Shown here piece after piece: positions 1 to 8,037 of a stretch of 64,000 bases of DNA. Position numbers and translations under genes: made by a program. The DNA is from Abditibacteriaceae bacterium (GTDB taxonomy: Bacteria > Armatimonadota > Abditibacteriia > Abditibacteriales > Abditibacteriaceae). The notes beneath the pieces are model-generated. The model did no database searches. It worked only from the letters and a program-made list of their open reading frames with translations, and had not been told where the DNA came from. How positions within the stretch are numbered: the stretch's first letter is position 1; the number at the start of each line of letters is the position of its first letter. The stretch covers positions 1-64,000 of the forward strand of contig JAFAZH010000045.1 in NCBI GenBank assembly GCA_019239895.1, given 5' to 3'.

Positions 1-510
1 GCAGCGCGTGTGTTGCCGGTGCAGAAGTTAGTGGATGATTTTGATGCCGGGTTACGCAGCCCGACTCCTTTCCAATTAGTAGCCGATGACCCTAAAACCA
101 CGGAATCGTGGTTGAGCCAGAATCTGGGGATGAAGGTGCATCTCCCGGCTCCCAAACAATCTGGAGTGAAGCTTTTAGGGGCACGCACGCATCATCTGGA
201 AGATCGCCCGGTGGCACAAACCCATTATTTGAAAGGCAATGTGCGCGTGGCGCTCTATCAGATGCGCGCTCCCCGCTACGGGCTGCCTGATCTCGATGAA
301 GTGCAAGTGCATGGACGCCTATACTACACCAAAGACTGTGGCCCCTATCGCGCCATCGTGTGGCGAGCTGGCGACAACGTCATGACAATGGTTTCGCCGC
401 TGGCGATGCGCGAATCGCTCTTGTTAGCGAGTGATATGCGCGACAATACGCCCCATGACGTTTCACCATCGGCTACTGCCACGCCTTCCGATGTTGAGCC
501 GCCCGCTTAA
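1..510 (+). CDS. Anti-sigma-factor-like protein, C-terminal part (5' end outside window)
   Basis: The reading frame is open to the first base, so the real start lies upstream; a GTG at 10 is the first start-like codon seen. The visible 169 residues contain a segment (about residues 28-100) with the pattern DPKTTESWLSQNLGMKV, then LLGARTHHLEDRPVAQ and a strand-rich stretch ending RVALYQMRAP. This resembles the extracytoplasmic part of zinc-finger anti-sigma factors, which hold an ECF sigma factor at the membrane. The expected zinc-finger and membrane helix would lie upstream of the window, so the family call rests only on the C-terminal pattern. The last 30 residues are Ser/Thr/Pro-rich and probably disordered. 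A strong terminator follows the stop. Confidence 0.5.
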   Translation, partial: AARVLPVQKLVDDFDAGLRSPTPFQLVADDPKTTESWLSQNLGMKVHLPAPKQSGVKLLGARTHHLEDRPVAQTHYLKGNVRVALYQMRAPRYGLPDLDEVQVHGRLYYTKDCGPYRAIVWRAGDNVMTMVSPLAMRESLLLASDMRDNTPHDVSPSATATPSDVEPPA

Positions 511-526
511 CTTGAGTTAGCAGCCC

Positions 527-572
527 AAAAGAGAAAGCCTTGCTCTATTAGTTGAGCAAGGCTTTCTCTTTT
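527..572 (+). terminator. Rho-independent terminator behind the anti-sigma-like gene
   Basis: Perfect 19-nt arms (527-545 and 554-572) beginning AAAAGAGAAAGCC form a hairpin with an 8-nt loop and end in CTTTT. It sits 17 nt after the stop at 510 and is symmetrical (A-run before, T-run after), so it could also serve prs transcription arriving from the other side, although prs ends at 618. Confidence 0.8.
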
Positions 573-600
573 GTAGGCCAGACAAGAGTGTCTGGCCTAC
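573..600. repeat. Second tandem hairpin, 12-nt perfect arms
   Basis: GTAGGCCAGACA (573-584), loop AGAG, TGTCTGGCCTAC (589-600). It directly abuts the terminator, giving two stacked hairpins between convergent genes. It may be a bidirectional terminator for prs (ends 618) or a dispersed repeat. Confidence 0.7.
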
Positions 601-617
601 AAAGTGGCATTTCTCAA

Positions 618-1556
618 CTAAACAAACAACGAGCTAATAGATTCTCCGGTGTGAATGCGCTTGATCGCTTCGCCGAAGAGCGGCGCAACGGAGAGTACCT
701 TAATTTTATCAATGCGCTTCTCCGGGGGGACGGGAACTGTGTTGGTGACTACAACTTCCTCAATTGGCGAGGCTGCTAATTTTTCAATGGCGTGACCACA
801 CAGCACTCCATGCACCGCGCCCGCCCGAATAGAGCGGATGCCATGTTCTTGCAGAATCTGGATAGTAGCTAACAAAGAAGTCCCCGTCGCAATTTCATCG
901 TCGAAGATAACCGCGTGCTTGCCCTCGACATGGCCAACGATAGTGTTGGTTGCTACCTCGTTATCACTCACCCGCCTCTTATCCACAAAAGCCAAAGGCA
1001 GGCGCAGCCGCTCGGCATAGTTGGCGGCTTCCTTAACGTGCCCGGCATCAGTCGCCACCACCACAGTGTCGCGTAAGTCAGTATCACGATAATAATCCAG
1101 CAATACTGGTGCAGCATAAAGATGATCGGTTGGCACGCTGAAGAAGCCATGCACCTGCGGTTTATGCAGGTTCATCGTCAAAATCCGGTCGGCCCCGGCA
1201 GTGACTAACACATCCGCCATTAAACGCCCCACAATAGAAATGCGTGGCGCATCTTTTTTATCAGAGCGCGCATAGGAATAATAGGGAATGACGGCGGTAA
1301 TACGCGAGGCCGAGGCGCTACGCATGGCATCCATCATGATGAGCAGTTCCATGATGTTCTCATGGACAGGCGATGAGAAGGGCTGCACCACGAAGACATC
1401 GGTTTCCCGCACGTTCTCTTCGATTTGAATAAAAAGATTTTCGTTGGAGAACCGCTGAATGGATACTTCGCCCGGTGTGACTCCAATATATTCACAGATT
1501 TCCCGCACTAATTCCGGGTTGCCGTTGCCAGCAAATATCTTGACCCGATCACGCAT
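618..1556 (-). CDS. prs: Ribose-phosphate pyrophosphokinase
   Basis: Makes phosphoribosyl pyrophosphate from ribose 5-phosphate and ATP, the precursor for purines, pyrimidines, His, Trp and NAD. The 312-residue product is of normal family length. Visible motifs: N-terminal KIFAGNGNPEL, the ATP-loop region YYSYARSDKKDAPR (catalytic loop, variant of ARQDRK), NLHKPQVHGFF, VVVATDAGHVKEA, the DKRR motif, and the PRPP-binding loop FDDEIATGTS, where the usual form is DDMIDTAGT. The ATG at 1556 is preferred over an in-frame TTG at 1562 because GGGGGA lies 8 nt upstream of it. It converges with the preceding gene and stands alone on this strand. The family assignment is very secure; the loop variants suggest a divergent class. 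Confidence 0.96.
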   Translation of the reverse strand: MRDRVKIFAGNGNPELVREICEYIGVTPGEVSIQRFSNENLFIQIEENVRETDVFVVQPFSSPVHENIMELLIMMDAMRSASASRITAVIPYYSYARSDKKDAPRISIVGRLMADVLVTAGADRILTMNLHKPQVHGFFSVPTDHLYAAPVLLDYYRDTDLRDTVVVATDAGHVKEAANYAERLRLPLAFVDKRRVSDNEVATNTIVGHVEGKHAVIFDDEIATGTSLLATIQILQEHGIRSIRAGAVHGVLCGHAIEKLAASPIEEVVVTNTVPVPPEKRIDKIKVLSVAPLFGEAIKRIHTGESISSLFV

Positions 1557-1757
1557 TACCAATATCCCCCATTAGGTTCTGCTAAACCATACTAATTTTT
1601 TAGGTATGCCTGCAATTTGCATTTATAGTTAACCACAGCCACACCTATCGTACCCCTCTTGGCATCGGTTCCGCTCCAATGCCGTACGGAGCAGACCGTT
1701 TTTGCACAATCTGCTGCCCTGGATAACCTCATGAGATAAGCCGAGGAGAATTTCAAG

Positions 1758-2516
1758 GTGAAATTAAGTTACGCACAAAAGCAAGAATTTATCGAGAAGG
1801 GTTATGTCAAAGTGCCTGGTGTTGTGCCGCGAGCGATGGTACATGAGGCATTTCGGGCCATTAACCACTCTGTCGGACAGGGTATGAACGTGGAGGATAT
1901 GACCAAATTCCGTGCTCAGTCCTATTGCCCGGAAGTCACCCGCACGCCAGCCATTACGGATTTGTTCAATAAGACCCCAGCCTTGCCTTTAGCCGAATCG
2001 CTCATTGGTGAAGATAAGATTAAGCCCGTAGGTGGAGGCCAGATTGCCCTGCGCTTTCCCACCCTGAAAGACCCGCCAGGAGAACCCGTCCCCCACTTGG
2101 ATGGCATGTATTCCCCCACCAACGGCGTTCCCAAAGGGCAGATTTCTAATTTCACGATGTTAGTGGGAGTTATGTTGAGCGATGTCCAGACGACTTATGC
2201 AGGCAATTTAGCCGTCTGGCCAGGCACGCATCGCCTGTATGAGAAGTATTTCCAGGAGCATGGCCCGGAATCGCTGCTGAATGGAATGCCCCAGGTTGAA
2301 ATGCCCAAACCGGAACAAATCACCGGACAGGCAGGCGATGTGGTTTTCGTCCATTATCAAATTGCTCACGGTGTTACGCCCAATGCCTCGCCGAACATCC
2401 GTTACATGATCTTTTTTCGCTTGCAGCATGTGGCGCATGAAGCCCAGAAATGGGACGCCATGAAAGATATATGGCTTGAATGGGAAGGGGTGCGGGAGGT
2501 AGCCAGTGGTCGGTAG
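1758..2516 (+). CDS. Phytanoyl-CoA dioxygenase (PhyH) family oxygenase
   Basis: A 252-residue member of the Fe(II)/2-oxoglutarate-dependent PhyH fold. The metal-binding HxD is visible in PVPHLDGMYSP near residue 115, and the distal His and the 2-oxoglutarate Arg in VVFVHYQIAHGVTP...IRYMIFFRL near residues 197-222. Family members hydroxylate small organic substrates; the substrate here cannot be told. It starts with GTG at 1758, with CGAGGAGA 8 nt upstream. The last few codons run into a short tandem repeat (GTCGGTAGTCAGTAGTCGG, 2509-2536), so the very C-terminus may be repeat-derived. It is one of two PhyH proteins in the window (see 61187). Confidence 0.85.
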   Translation: MKLSYAQKQEFIEKGYVKVPGVVPRAMVHEAFRAINHSVGQGMNVEDMTKFRAQSYCPEVTRTPAITDLFNKTPALPLAESLIGEDKIKPVGGGQIALRFPTLKDPPGEPVPHLDGMYSPTNGVPKGQISNFTMLVGVMLSDVQTTYAGNLAVWPGTHRLYEKYFQEHGPESLLNGMPQVEMPKPEQITGQAGDVVFVHYQIAHGVTPNASPNIRYMIFFRLQHVAHEAQKWDAMKDIWLEWEGVREVASGR

Positions 2517-2536
2517 TCAGTAGTCGGTAGTCGGTT
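2509..2536. repeat. Short tandem repeat GGTAGTC/AGTAGTC
   Basis: Direct copies of a 7-nt unit (GGTAGTC, AGTAGTC, GGTAGTC, with partial flanks) overlap the stop codon of the PhyH gene. A gain or loss of one unit would alter the last residues and the stop position. Confidence 0.6.
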
Positions 2537-2637
2537 GAGGGAAACCAAAGGCTAACGAAGCCGCTCGGCTCAGGCCTTCCCCTCCGACCACCAGCCTAAG
2601 CTTGCTTTCAGGCCGCTAAAGGGTTAAAATCCTTGCG

Positions 2638-4107
2638 ATGCGTTGGCGTGATTTCGATAATTTAGCTCTCCTACCTGACAACTTTTTTCAAACCCCTCGT
2701 CGTGTCCATTTTATTGGTATTGGCGGCATTGGCATGAGCGCACTGGCTTTGCTTCTAAAAGCGCGTGGTCATGAAGTCAGTGGTTCCGATGCGTGCGCGA
2801 GCGCCATGCTGACCAAATTACAAACGGCTGGTATTAAAACCATTGTTGGTCACTATGCTGGCTATCTCGTTACTGAGGGCGCACCTGTCGAAGCTGTGTT
2901 TTTTAGTTCAGCGGTTACTGAGGACAACGCCGAACGAGCGGCAGCCGTGGCCCAAGGCATTCCGCAATGGCACCGCGCCCAGTTGCTAGCCTATTTCGTC
3001 AATAATGCAGCCTATTCTATCGCGGTTTCTGGCACACATGGCAAAAGCACCACCAGTGCCATGATCGCTCATATTCTGACCCAACTGGGGCGTAACCCGA
3101 CAGCTATTCTGGGGGCCATTTATCCGCCTTTTGACTCCAACCTGCGCGTAGGCGACCCCGGTTTAGTGGTGGTTGAAGCCGATGAATCCGACGGCTCATT
3201 TACACTCTTAAAACCTACGGTGTCAGTGGTGCTAAATGTGGAAGCGGAGCATCTGGAAAATTACGAGGATTCCGAGGCGGAACTGTGGCGGGCTTTCGAA
3301 ATGTTTATGGACCAGACGCGCCAGATAGCCGTGTTGAATTTGGAAGATGTCGAGATGTGGGAGCGATTGAGTGCGCGCCGCCGCGAGGATTTGATTGTGG
3401 CGAACTACCGCACTGGATTGGGTGGCAATCTAGCCGCCTCCGCTATAGAGTCCCGTGCAGGTAAAACCCACTATGATTTATTTTATAACCGGGATTGGGT
3501 CGGCACCTTTAACCTGGGGGTTCCAGGTCGCCACAACGTCAGTAATGGCCTCGCGGCCATGAGTGCTGCTTGCATTCAGTTTCAACTGGCACCAGAAGCA
3601 TTCGTTCATAGCGTTACCAGCGCCGCAACTGCTCTCCAGGATTTTCATGGTGTAGCACGGCGGTTTCAACTTTGCGGTGAAGCTAATCAGGTAGTGGTTT
3701 ATGACGATTATGCCCACCATCCAACCGAAGTCGGCTCTACACTGCAAATGGCGCATGAGTTTTTAGGGCGGCCTTTAGTAGTTATTTTTCAGCCGCACCG
3801 TTACTCCCGCACGCAGCAATTGGGGCAAGAATTTGGCCCCTCCTTCGCTGCTGCGGATCGCATTATCATCACCCAGCTTTATTCAGCCTTTGAAACCCCG
3901 ATTGAAGGGGTGAGTGGGCGCATTGTTTTTGACGCCGTGCGCCAGAGTTTTCCCGACAAGCCAATTTACTATGTGGAGACGTTAGAAGAGGCCCGCCGTC
4001 TCGCGGGGGACTTAGCCAGGCCGGGAGACGCTATGATTACAATGGGGGCTGGCGATATTAGCAGACTGCCTGCCTTGTTGTTACAAGACTTACAACATGC
4101 ACAATAG
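2638..4107 (+). CDS. murC: UDP-N-acetylmuramate--L-alanine ligase
   Basis: Adds the first amino acid of the peptidoglycan stem peptide to UDP-MurNAc, using ATP, in the cytoplasm. All Mur-ligase landmarks are present in the 489 residues: the nucleotide-binding HFIGIGGIGMSALA near residue 25, the P-loop SGTHGKSTTSAM near 135, EADESDGS near 182, the domain-3 motif GVARRFQ, YDDYAHHPTEV near 361 and FQPHRYSRT near 385. An N-terminal extension of about 22 residues precedes the Rossmann motif. It overlaps murB by 11 nt, which indicates co-translation, and opens the wall/division run. No murG or ftsW lies upstream, unlike the classical order. Confidence 0.97.
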   Translation: MRWRDFDNLALLPDNFFQTPRRVHFIGIGGIGMSALALLLKARGHEVSGSDACASAMLTKLQTAGIKTIVGHYAGYLVTEGAPVEAVFFSSAVTEDNAERAAAVAQGIPQWHRAQLLAYFVNNAAYSIAVSGTHGKSTTSAMIAHILTQLGRNPTAILGAIYPPFDSNLRVGDPGLVVVEADESDGSFTLLKPTVSVVLNVEAEHLENYEDSEAELWRAFEMFMDQTRQIAVLNLEDVEMWERLSARRREDLIVANYRTGLGGNLAASAIESRAGKTHYDLFYNRDWVGTFNLGVPGRHNVSNGLAAMSAACIQFQLAPEAFVHSVTSAATALQDFHGVARRFQLCGEANQVVVYDDYAHHPTEVGSTLQMAHEFLGRPLVVIFQPHRYSRTQQLGQEFGPSFAAADRIIITQLYSAFETPIEGVSGRIVFDAVRQSFPDKPIYYVETLEEARRLAGDLARPGDAMITMGAGDISRLPALLLQDLQHAQ

Positions 4108-5017
4108 CATTCAAGCCTGGGCACACGCTAATGAAGCCCTCGCACGCCACACCACCATGCGCGTCGGGGGCGCGGCGCAATGGTGGGCCGAGCCGCAAAC
4201 CGAAGCAGAGCTTGCAGCCATTTTGCAGGCCGTGCAGCACGGCGGCTATCCGCTGCAAGTTCTGGGCGCTGGCTCAAACCTGGTGCCGAGTGATAGTGGC
4301 TTTGCCGGTGTCGTCTTGAAACTGGGGGATGGCTTCGCCTGGCATCGGGTCGAAGAGAACCGCTTGATTACAGGTGGCGCGACCTTACTGCCAAAGCTGA
4401 CTAAATTTGCGCTCCAACACCAATTAGGCAATTTCGAGTGGGCCTGCGGGGTGCCCGGCTCCGCTGGTGGCTCGATCTGGGGCAACGCGGGGGCGCGCGG
4501 CTTTAATGGACAGGCAATGGAAAGCCGGGACGCGGCGACTGATTTAGAATCCCTCATCGCCTATGATCGCGCCGGTAAGCGCCACCGTCTCCTGCGCCAT
4601 GATGTTGAATTTAGCTACCGCCGTTCATCTTTAGGTGAGTTAATTGTCGTTGAAGCCACCTTTGCTCTCAAGCCGCTAAATGAAGAGCAGGCGCAAGAGC
4701 ATCGAGCAGCGGTCAAGGACTTACTCAAGAAACGGCGCGAGACGCAGCCGACCAATGCGGCATCGGCAGGCTGTGTGTGGAAAAATCCCCAGTATGGTGA
4801 CTGCCGGGGGGCCGGTGAACTAATTGAAAGCCTGGGCTTGAAAGGCCATCGTGTTGGCGGCGCAGTGGTCAGCCCCATTCACGCCAATTTTGTGGTCAAT
4901 GAAGGCCACGCCACGGGTGCGGATGTGAGGAACTTGATAAAAGAAGTTGAAGAGATTGTCGAACGCGAGACGGGTGTTCATCTGGAACGAGAGGTGCGTT
5001 TACTTGGCGAGTCCTGA
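4097..5017 (+). CDS. murB: UDP-N-acetylenolpyruvoylglucosamine reductase
   Basis: NADPH/FAD enzyme that reduces UDP-GlcNAc-enolpyruvate to UDP-MurNAc. At 306 residues it has the short (type II-like) length. FAD-site motifs: TMRVGGAAQWW near residue 20, VLGAGSNLVPSDSGF near 55, GVPGSAGGSIWGNAGARG near 115, and SYRRSSL near 174. The catalytic-donor motif reads ASAGCVWKNP near residue 228, with Cys where Ser is usual; Cys variants are known in some lineages. The C-terminal motif KGHRVGGAVVSPIHANFVVN is intact. It overlaps murC by 11 nt and ddl by 14 nt, so murC-murB-ddl form one translationally coupled unit. Confidence 0.96.
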   Translation: MHNSIQAWAHANEALARHTTMRVGGAAQWWAEPQTEAELAAILQAVQHGGYPLQVLGAGSNLVPSDSGFAGVVLKLGDGFAWHRVEENRLITGGATLLPKLTKFALQHQLGNFEWACGVPGSAGGSIWGNAGARGFNGQAMESRDAATDLESLIAYDRAGKRHRLLRHDVEFSYRRSSLGELIVVEATFALKPLNEEQAQEHRAAVKDLLKKRRETQPTNAASAGCVWKNPQYGDCRGAGELIESLGLKGHRVGGAVVSPIHANFVVNEGHATGADVRNLIKEVEEIVERETGVHLEREVRLLGES

Positions 5018-6020
5018 AACGAAAATAAAAGTCGCCGTGCTATTAGGCGGCGATTCCTCCGAACGTGAAATTTCCTTTAAAACTGGGCGTGCAATGGCGG
5101 CGGCTTTATCGCCCGCACGCTTTGACGTGACCCTGTTTGACGTGGCTTCCCCCTCAACACAAGAAAAAGAAGCTCTTTTTGGCACTGGCCAGAACGCGGC
5201 TGCTACGCCTCTGACCTGGGATCAGGTGCCTAACACTTTACGTACAGGCCAGTTTGATGTTGCTCTGCCTGCCCTGCACAGCGGCTGGGGTGAAGATGGC
5301 ACTCTGCAAGCTGCCCTCGAACTGGCAGGCATCCCTTATGCGGGTTCGCCGCCACGCGCTTCGATGATCGCCATAGACAAGCAAATCTGCAAGGCTGTGA
5401 TGCACGATGTTGGTATTCCGGTGCCGCGCGGGGGGACAATTAACCATCCTGGAGACCAGGCACCCTGGGATGGTCCCTGTGTCATAAAACCCAATGCCGG
5501 TGGCTCGTCGGTCGGGGTAACCATCCTGCGCAACCCACGCGACGCTGCTGGATGGCAACGCGGTGTCTGTGCGGCTCTGTCCGATGGCAGTAGTGCTTTA
5601 GTAGAAGAGATGATAGAAGGTGTTGAAGTGACGGCAGGAGTTCTGGGACAAGGGCCAACGGCGCGGGTGTTGCCCCTCATCGAAATTGTGCCCCAGAGCG
5701 CGGGCGGCTTTTATGACTATGAAGCTAAATATGCCCTTGGCGGTTCGCAACACCTCATTCCCCCACGACTGCCGCAAGAAGTGCTGGCCCGCCTTAGCGA
5801 TTATGCCCTGCGCGCTCATCGCGTCTTAGGCTGCCGTGGCGTCTCGCGCTCCGACTTTATCGTCAACACTGATGGCACTCCTTACTTCCTCGAAATCAAT
5901 ACTCTCCCTGGCATGACCGAAACCAGCCTGGTGCCCGATGCCGCCCGCGCCGCTGGAATCAGCTTTGACAGCCTCGTAGAAACTTTAGTGCGGGAAGCAT
6001 TGCAGGTAGGGGCAAAGTAG
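5004..6020 (+). CDS. ddl: D-alanine--D-alanine ligase
   Basis: ATP-grasp enzyme that joins two D-Ala for the stem-peptide terminus. Landmarks: KVAVLLGGDSSEREISF at the N-terminus, ALHSGWGEDGTLQ near residue 88, IDKQICKAVM, the ATP-grasp CVIKPNAGGSSVGV near 155, and FLEINTLPGMT near 296 carrying the Mg2+ ligands. I chose TTG at 5004 (14-nt overlap with murB) because GAGAGG lies at 4990 and the family starts a few residues before KVAVLLGG. An in-frame start at 4947 would add 19 unneeded residues inside murB. That gives 338 residues. Confidence 0.95.
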   Translation: MASPETKIKVAVLLGGDSSEREISFKTGRAMAAALSPARFDVTLFDVASPSTQEKEALFGTGQNAAATPLTWDQVPNTLRTGQFDVALPALHSGWGEDGTLQAALELAGIPYAGSPPRASMIAIDKQICKAVMHDVGIPVPRGGTINHPGDQAPWDGPCVIKPNAGGSSVGVTILRNPRDAAGWQRGVCAALSDGSSALVEEMIEGVEVTAGVLGQGPTARVLPLIEIVPQSAGGFYDYEAKYALGGSQHLIPPRLPQEVLARLSDYALRAHRVLGCRGVSRSDFIVNTDGTPYFLEINTLPGMTETSLVPDAARAAGISFDSLVETLVREALQVGAK

Positions 6021-6030
6021 GTTTTAAACC

Positions 6031-6057
6031 TCTCCCCTCTCCGAAGCGGAGAGGGGA
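6031..6057. repeat. CCCCTCTCC-type palindrome after ddl
   Basis: TCCCCTCTCCG, spacer AAG, CGGAGAGGGGA: 11-nt perfect arms, 11 nt behind the ddl stop. The same CCTCTCC core recurs at 20630, 39338, 41297 and 45540, so this is a dispersed family. It may also act as a terminator, though no T-run follows. Confidence 0.75.
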
Positions 6058-6110
6058 ACAAAGGACGGCTCTATCGTTAGAGCTAAAACTTAATTCTCAT
6101 CCTCTGACAC

Positions 6111-6189
6111 CCCTTCCCGGTCCGGGAAGGTTGGGTGCCCACAGGACAGCATATTGATGCTGTCCTGTGGGCTAGAGGACGGGGGGTTA
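6111..6189. repeat. Partial copy of the composite palindromic element
   Basis: A small palindrome CCTTCCCGGTCCGGGAAGG is followed by TTGGGTGCCCACAGGACAGC and its mirror. The core hairpin (6137-6172) has 16-nt perfect arms around ATTG. The core is shared with the full-length copies at 16353 and 60986, whose flanking TIR-like ends are absent here. The rest of 6021-6268 holds only the preceding palindrome and the ftsQ promoter region. Confidence 0.7.
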
Positions 6190-6222
6190 GGTCAAATATT
6201 TTAGAATATTCACTTACACCTA

Positions 6223-6249
6223 TGGACATTTAAATGGCTAATTTATAAT
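6223..6249 (+). promoter_or_regulatory. Possible sigma-70-type promoter for ftsQ
   Basis: A perfect TATAAT (6244-6249) lies 15 nt after TGGACA (6223-6228). The implied transcript would begin just at the ftsQ ribosome-binding site AAGGGAGGG (6256-6264). Spacing is shorter than ideal, so this is a weak prediction. Confidence 0.3.
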
Positions 6250-6268
6250 ATGCACAAGGGAGGGCTAC

Positions 6269-7864
6269 ATGGAACCAATACGTGGACCACTCGATTATCA
6301 TCGTTATCCACCGCGCAACCGACATCGCACTAATAGCCAAAACGACACCTCCAGCCAGCATACCATGCCAAACAATACGCCAAACTCACAACCAACCCAG
6401 CCACCTGCAACCCCACGCGCTTCAACAGCGCGAACACCTGCGCAGGGAACACCTACATCACCAGCACCCGGCGGGAGTGCTCGCTTTGCGATGCCAGGAC
6501 AGACGCCATCTAGAGCAGCATCCTCTGCTCCGCCGCCACAGCGCGTTTTGCGGCGGCCTGGTGAGCAGGATGTAGCAGAGCAGCATCGGCAATACCAGAT
6601 GGCTAATCCTCAAGCTAACTCGCGCCCGGTGCAGACACCGCTATATGCGGTTGAGGATGAAGACGAACAGGTTGTCCCACGACGTCGGAAGTCACGGCGG
6701 CGCGTTAAAAATGGCGCTACCCATCAGGTGCCGCCACAAAACGATGTGATTATGCGCCACCGTTTTTCGCCACATTCTCTACCTGCCGATTTAGCAGATC
6801 CGAATATTGCTACCGATGAGGCAGCGGCACACCCACCGCACCGCATCCGGCGCAAGCGACAGGCAAGCCTCTTTTTTAGTCGAGGACGGCGTAAGCGCCT
6901 CGCCCCGCATCAGGCTTTTGAAAACGCCTTAGAGCCACCACCAACGACCACAGCCCGCCCCGCACGTCGTCCCTTCTGGCTCTGGGTGCGCCGGGGGGCC
7001 ACCCTGCTATTGGCTGTCGGGTGCGCGGAACTGCTATTCGCGGCTTTAACTTCGCCGCGCATGGCGGTGCGAGAAGTGCGGGTTTCGGGCTTAAATGTCA
7101 CCTCGGAAGCGGCGGTACAACCCGTGGCGATGAGCCTCGTCGGTCAAAATTGGATTCGGGCGCATGTGCGCGAGGCCGCTCGTAAAGTGGCAGTCTTGCC
7201 CAGTATTCGCTCGGCGCAAGTGGTGCGGGTGTTGAGTTGGCCACCACGCCTGGAATTACAGGTTGAGGAGCGCCAACCGTTTGCACGCGTCGGAGGTGGT
7301 GGCGATTGGTGGGTGGTAGACGAAGCAGGTATACCATTTCGTCATGCGACCTCTGCCGATAAGGGTCTTTATGCGGTTACGGCTCCCACCCTACAACCGA
7401 GTCTGGGCCATGCGTTGCCAGCAACAGCGTGGCGTCCGGTGGTGGAGTTTGCGACCGCGCTTTCTCGTGAGTCCCAACAGGGCCACGATTGGACGTTGCG
7501 CCGCATTTACTTTGATAAGCAAGGCTTTGCTTCCTTACGTCTGGCAGGCGGCACTAATGATCAAATTCTGGTGCGTCTGGGGAATAATCGTTGGCCCGAT
7601 AAATTACAGCGTGCCAGAGAAGCACTGGCTTACTTTGAAGCCACCGGGCGGCACGCGATGGCCCTAAATTTGATATCATATTCTAGACCAACGTGGACAC
7701 CGCGCCTCGCGTCTGCAACGACAGAACAAGCTGTCTCATCGCATTCACACGAACCAGAAGCATCCACCGCACACTCAGTAACAGATGCCTCAAATCGTAA
7801 TGCGGTTAAGCACAATGGCAGCCAGGCGGCTCCCGAAGCCGACGCTATAGCGGACAACGCTTAG
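6269..7864 (+). CDS. ftsQ: Cell division protein FtsQ with a long disordered cytoplasmic tail
   Basis: Bitopic division protein that links the cytoplasmic ring to the periplasmic FtsB/FtsL-type partners. Residues 1-230 are Pro/Gln/Ser/Thr- and Arg/Lys-rich, with runs such as RRRKSRRRVK, and look disordered. The single membrane helix lies near 238-258 (ATLLLAVGCAELLFAAL). A POTRA domain (264-335) begins REVRVSGLNVTSEAAV, followed by the FtsQ part VEERQPFARV...WWVVDEAGIPF. The C-terminus (about 480-531) is again low-complexity. The family is usually 250-300 residues, so almost half the 531 residues are extra. Strong RBS AAGGGAGGG, 4 nt from ATG. Context (ddl upstream, ftsA downstream) supports the call. 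Confidence 0.9.
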   Translation: MEPIRGPLDYHRYPPRNRHRTNSQNDTSSQHTMPNNTPNSQPTQPPATPRASTARTPAQGTPTSPAPGGSARFAMPGQTPSRAASSAPPPQRVLRRPGEQDVAEQHRQYQMANPQANSRPVQTPLYAVEDEDEQVVPRRRKSRRRVKNGATHQVPPQNDVIMRHRFSPHSLPADLADPNIATDEAAAHPPHRIRRKRQASLFFSRGRRKRLAPHQAFENALEPPPTTTARPARRPFWLWVRRGATLLLAVGCAELLFAALTSPRMAVREVRVSGLNVTSEAAVQPVAMSLVGQNWIRAHVREAARKVAVLPSIRSAQVVRVLSWPPRLELQVEERQPFARVGGGGDWWVVDEAGIPFRHATSADKGLYAVTAPTLQPSLGHALPATAWRPVVEFATALSRESQQGHDWTLRRIYFDKQGFASLRLAGGTNDQILVRLGNNRWPDKLQRAREALAYFEATGRHAMALNLISYSRPTWTPRLASATTEQAVSSHSHEPEASTAHSVTDASNRNAVKHNGSQAAPEADAIADNA

Positions 7865-8037
7865 CCTCGTGTGTACGGCCCCCCGTTAAGTGCCATCTCT
7901 GTGGAATTTCGCGTTGTGCTGCTTATTTATCATCTGATATTACAATTTGCTTGCAAATGTGCATAAATTAATTTAGGTCATTCTTATGCAGAATGGGCTA
8001 AAGCAGCGTTCTAAAGTTATTTGCGTGGAGCATTATT

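Noticed and set aside
4947..5003. Earlier start for ddl within murB
   Set aside because: It adds 19 residues with no homology; TTG 5004 with GAGAGG upstream fits better.
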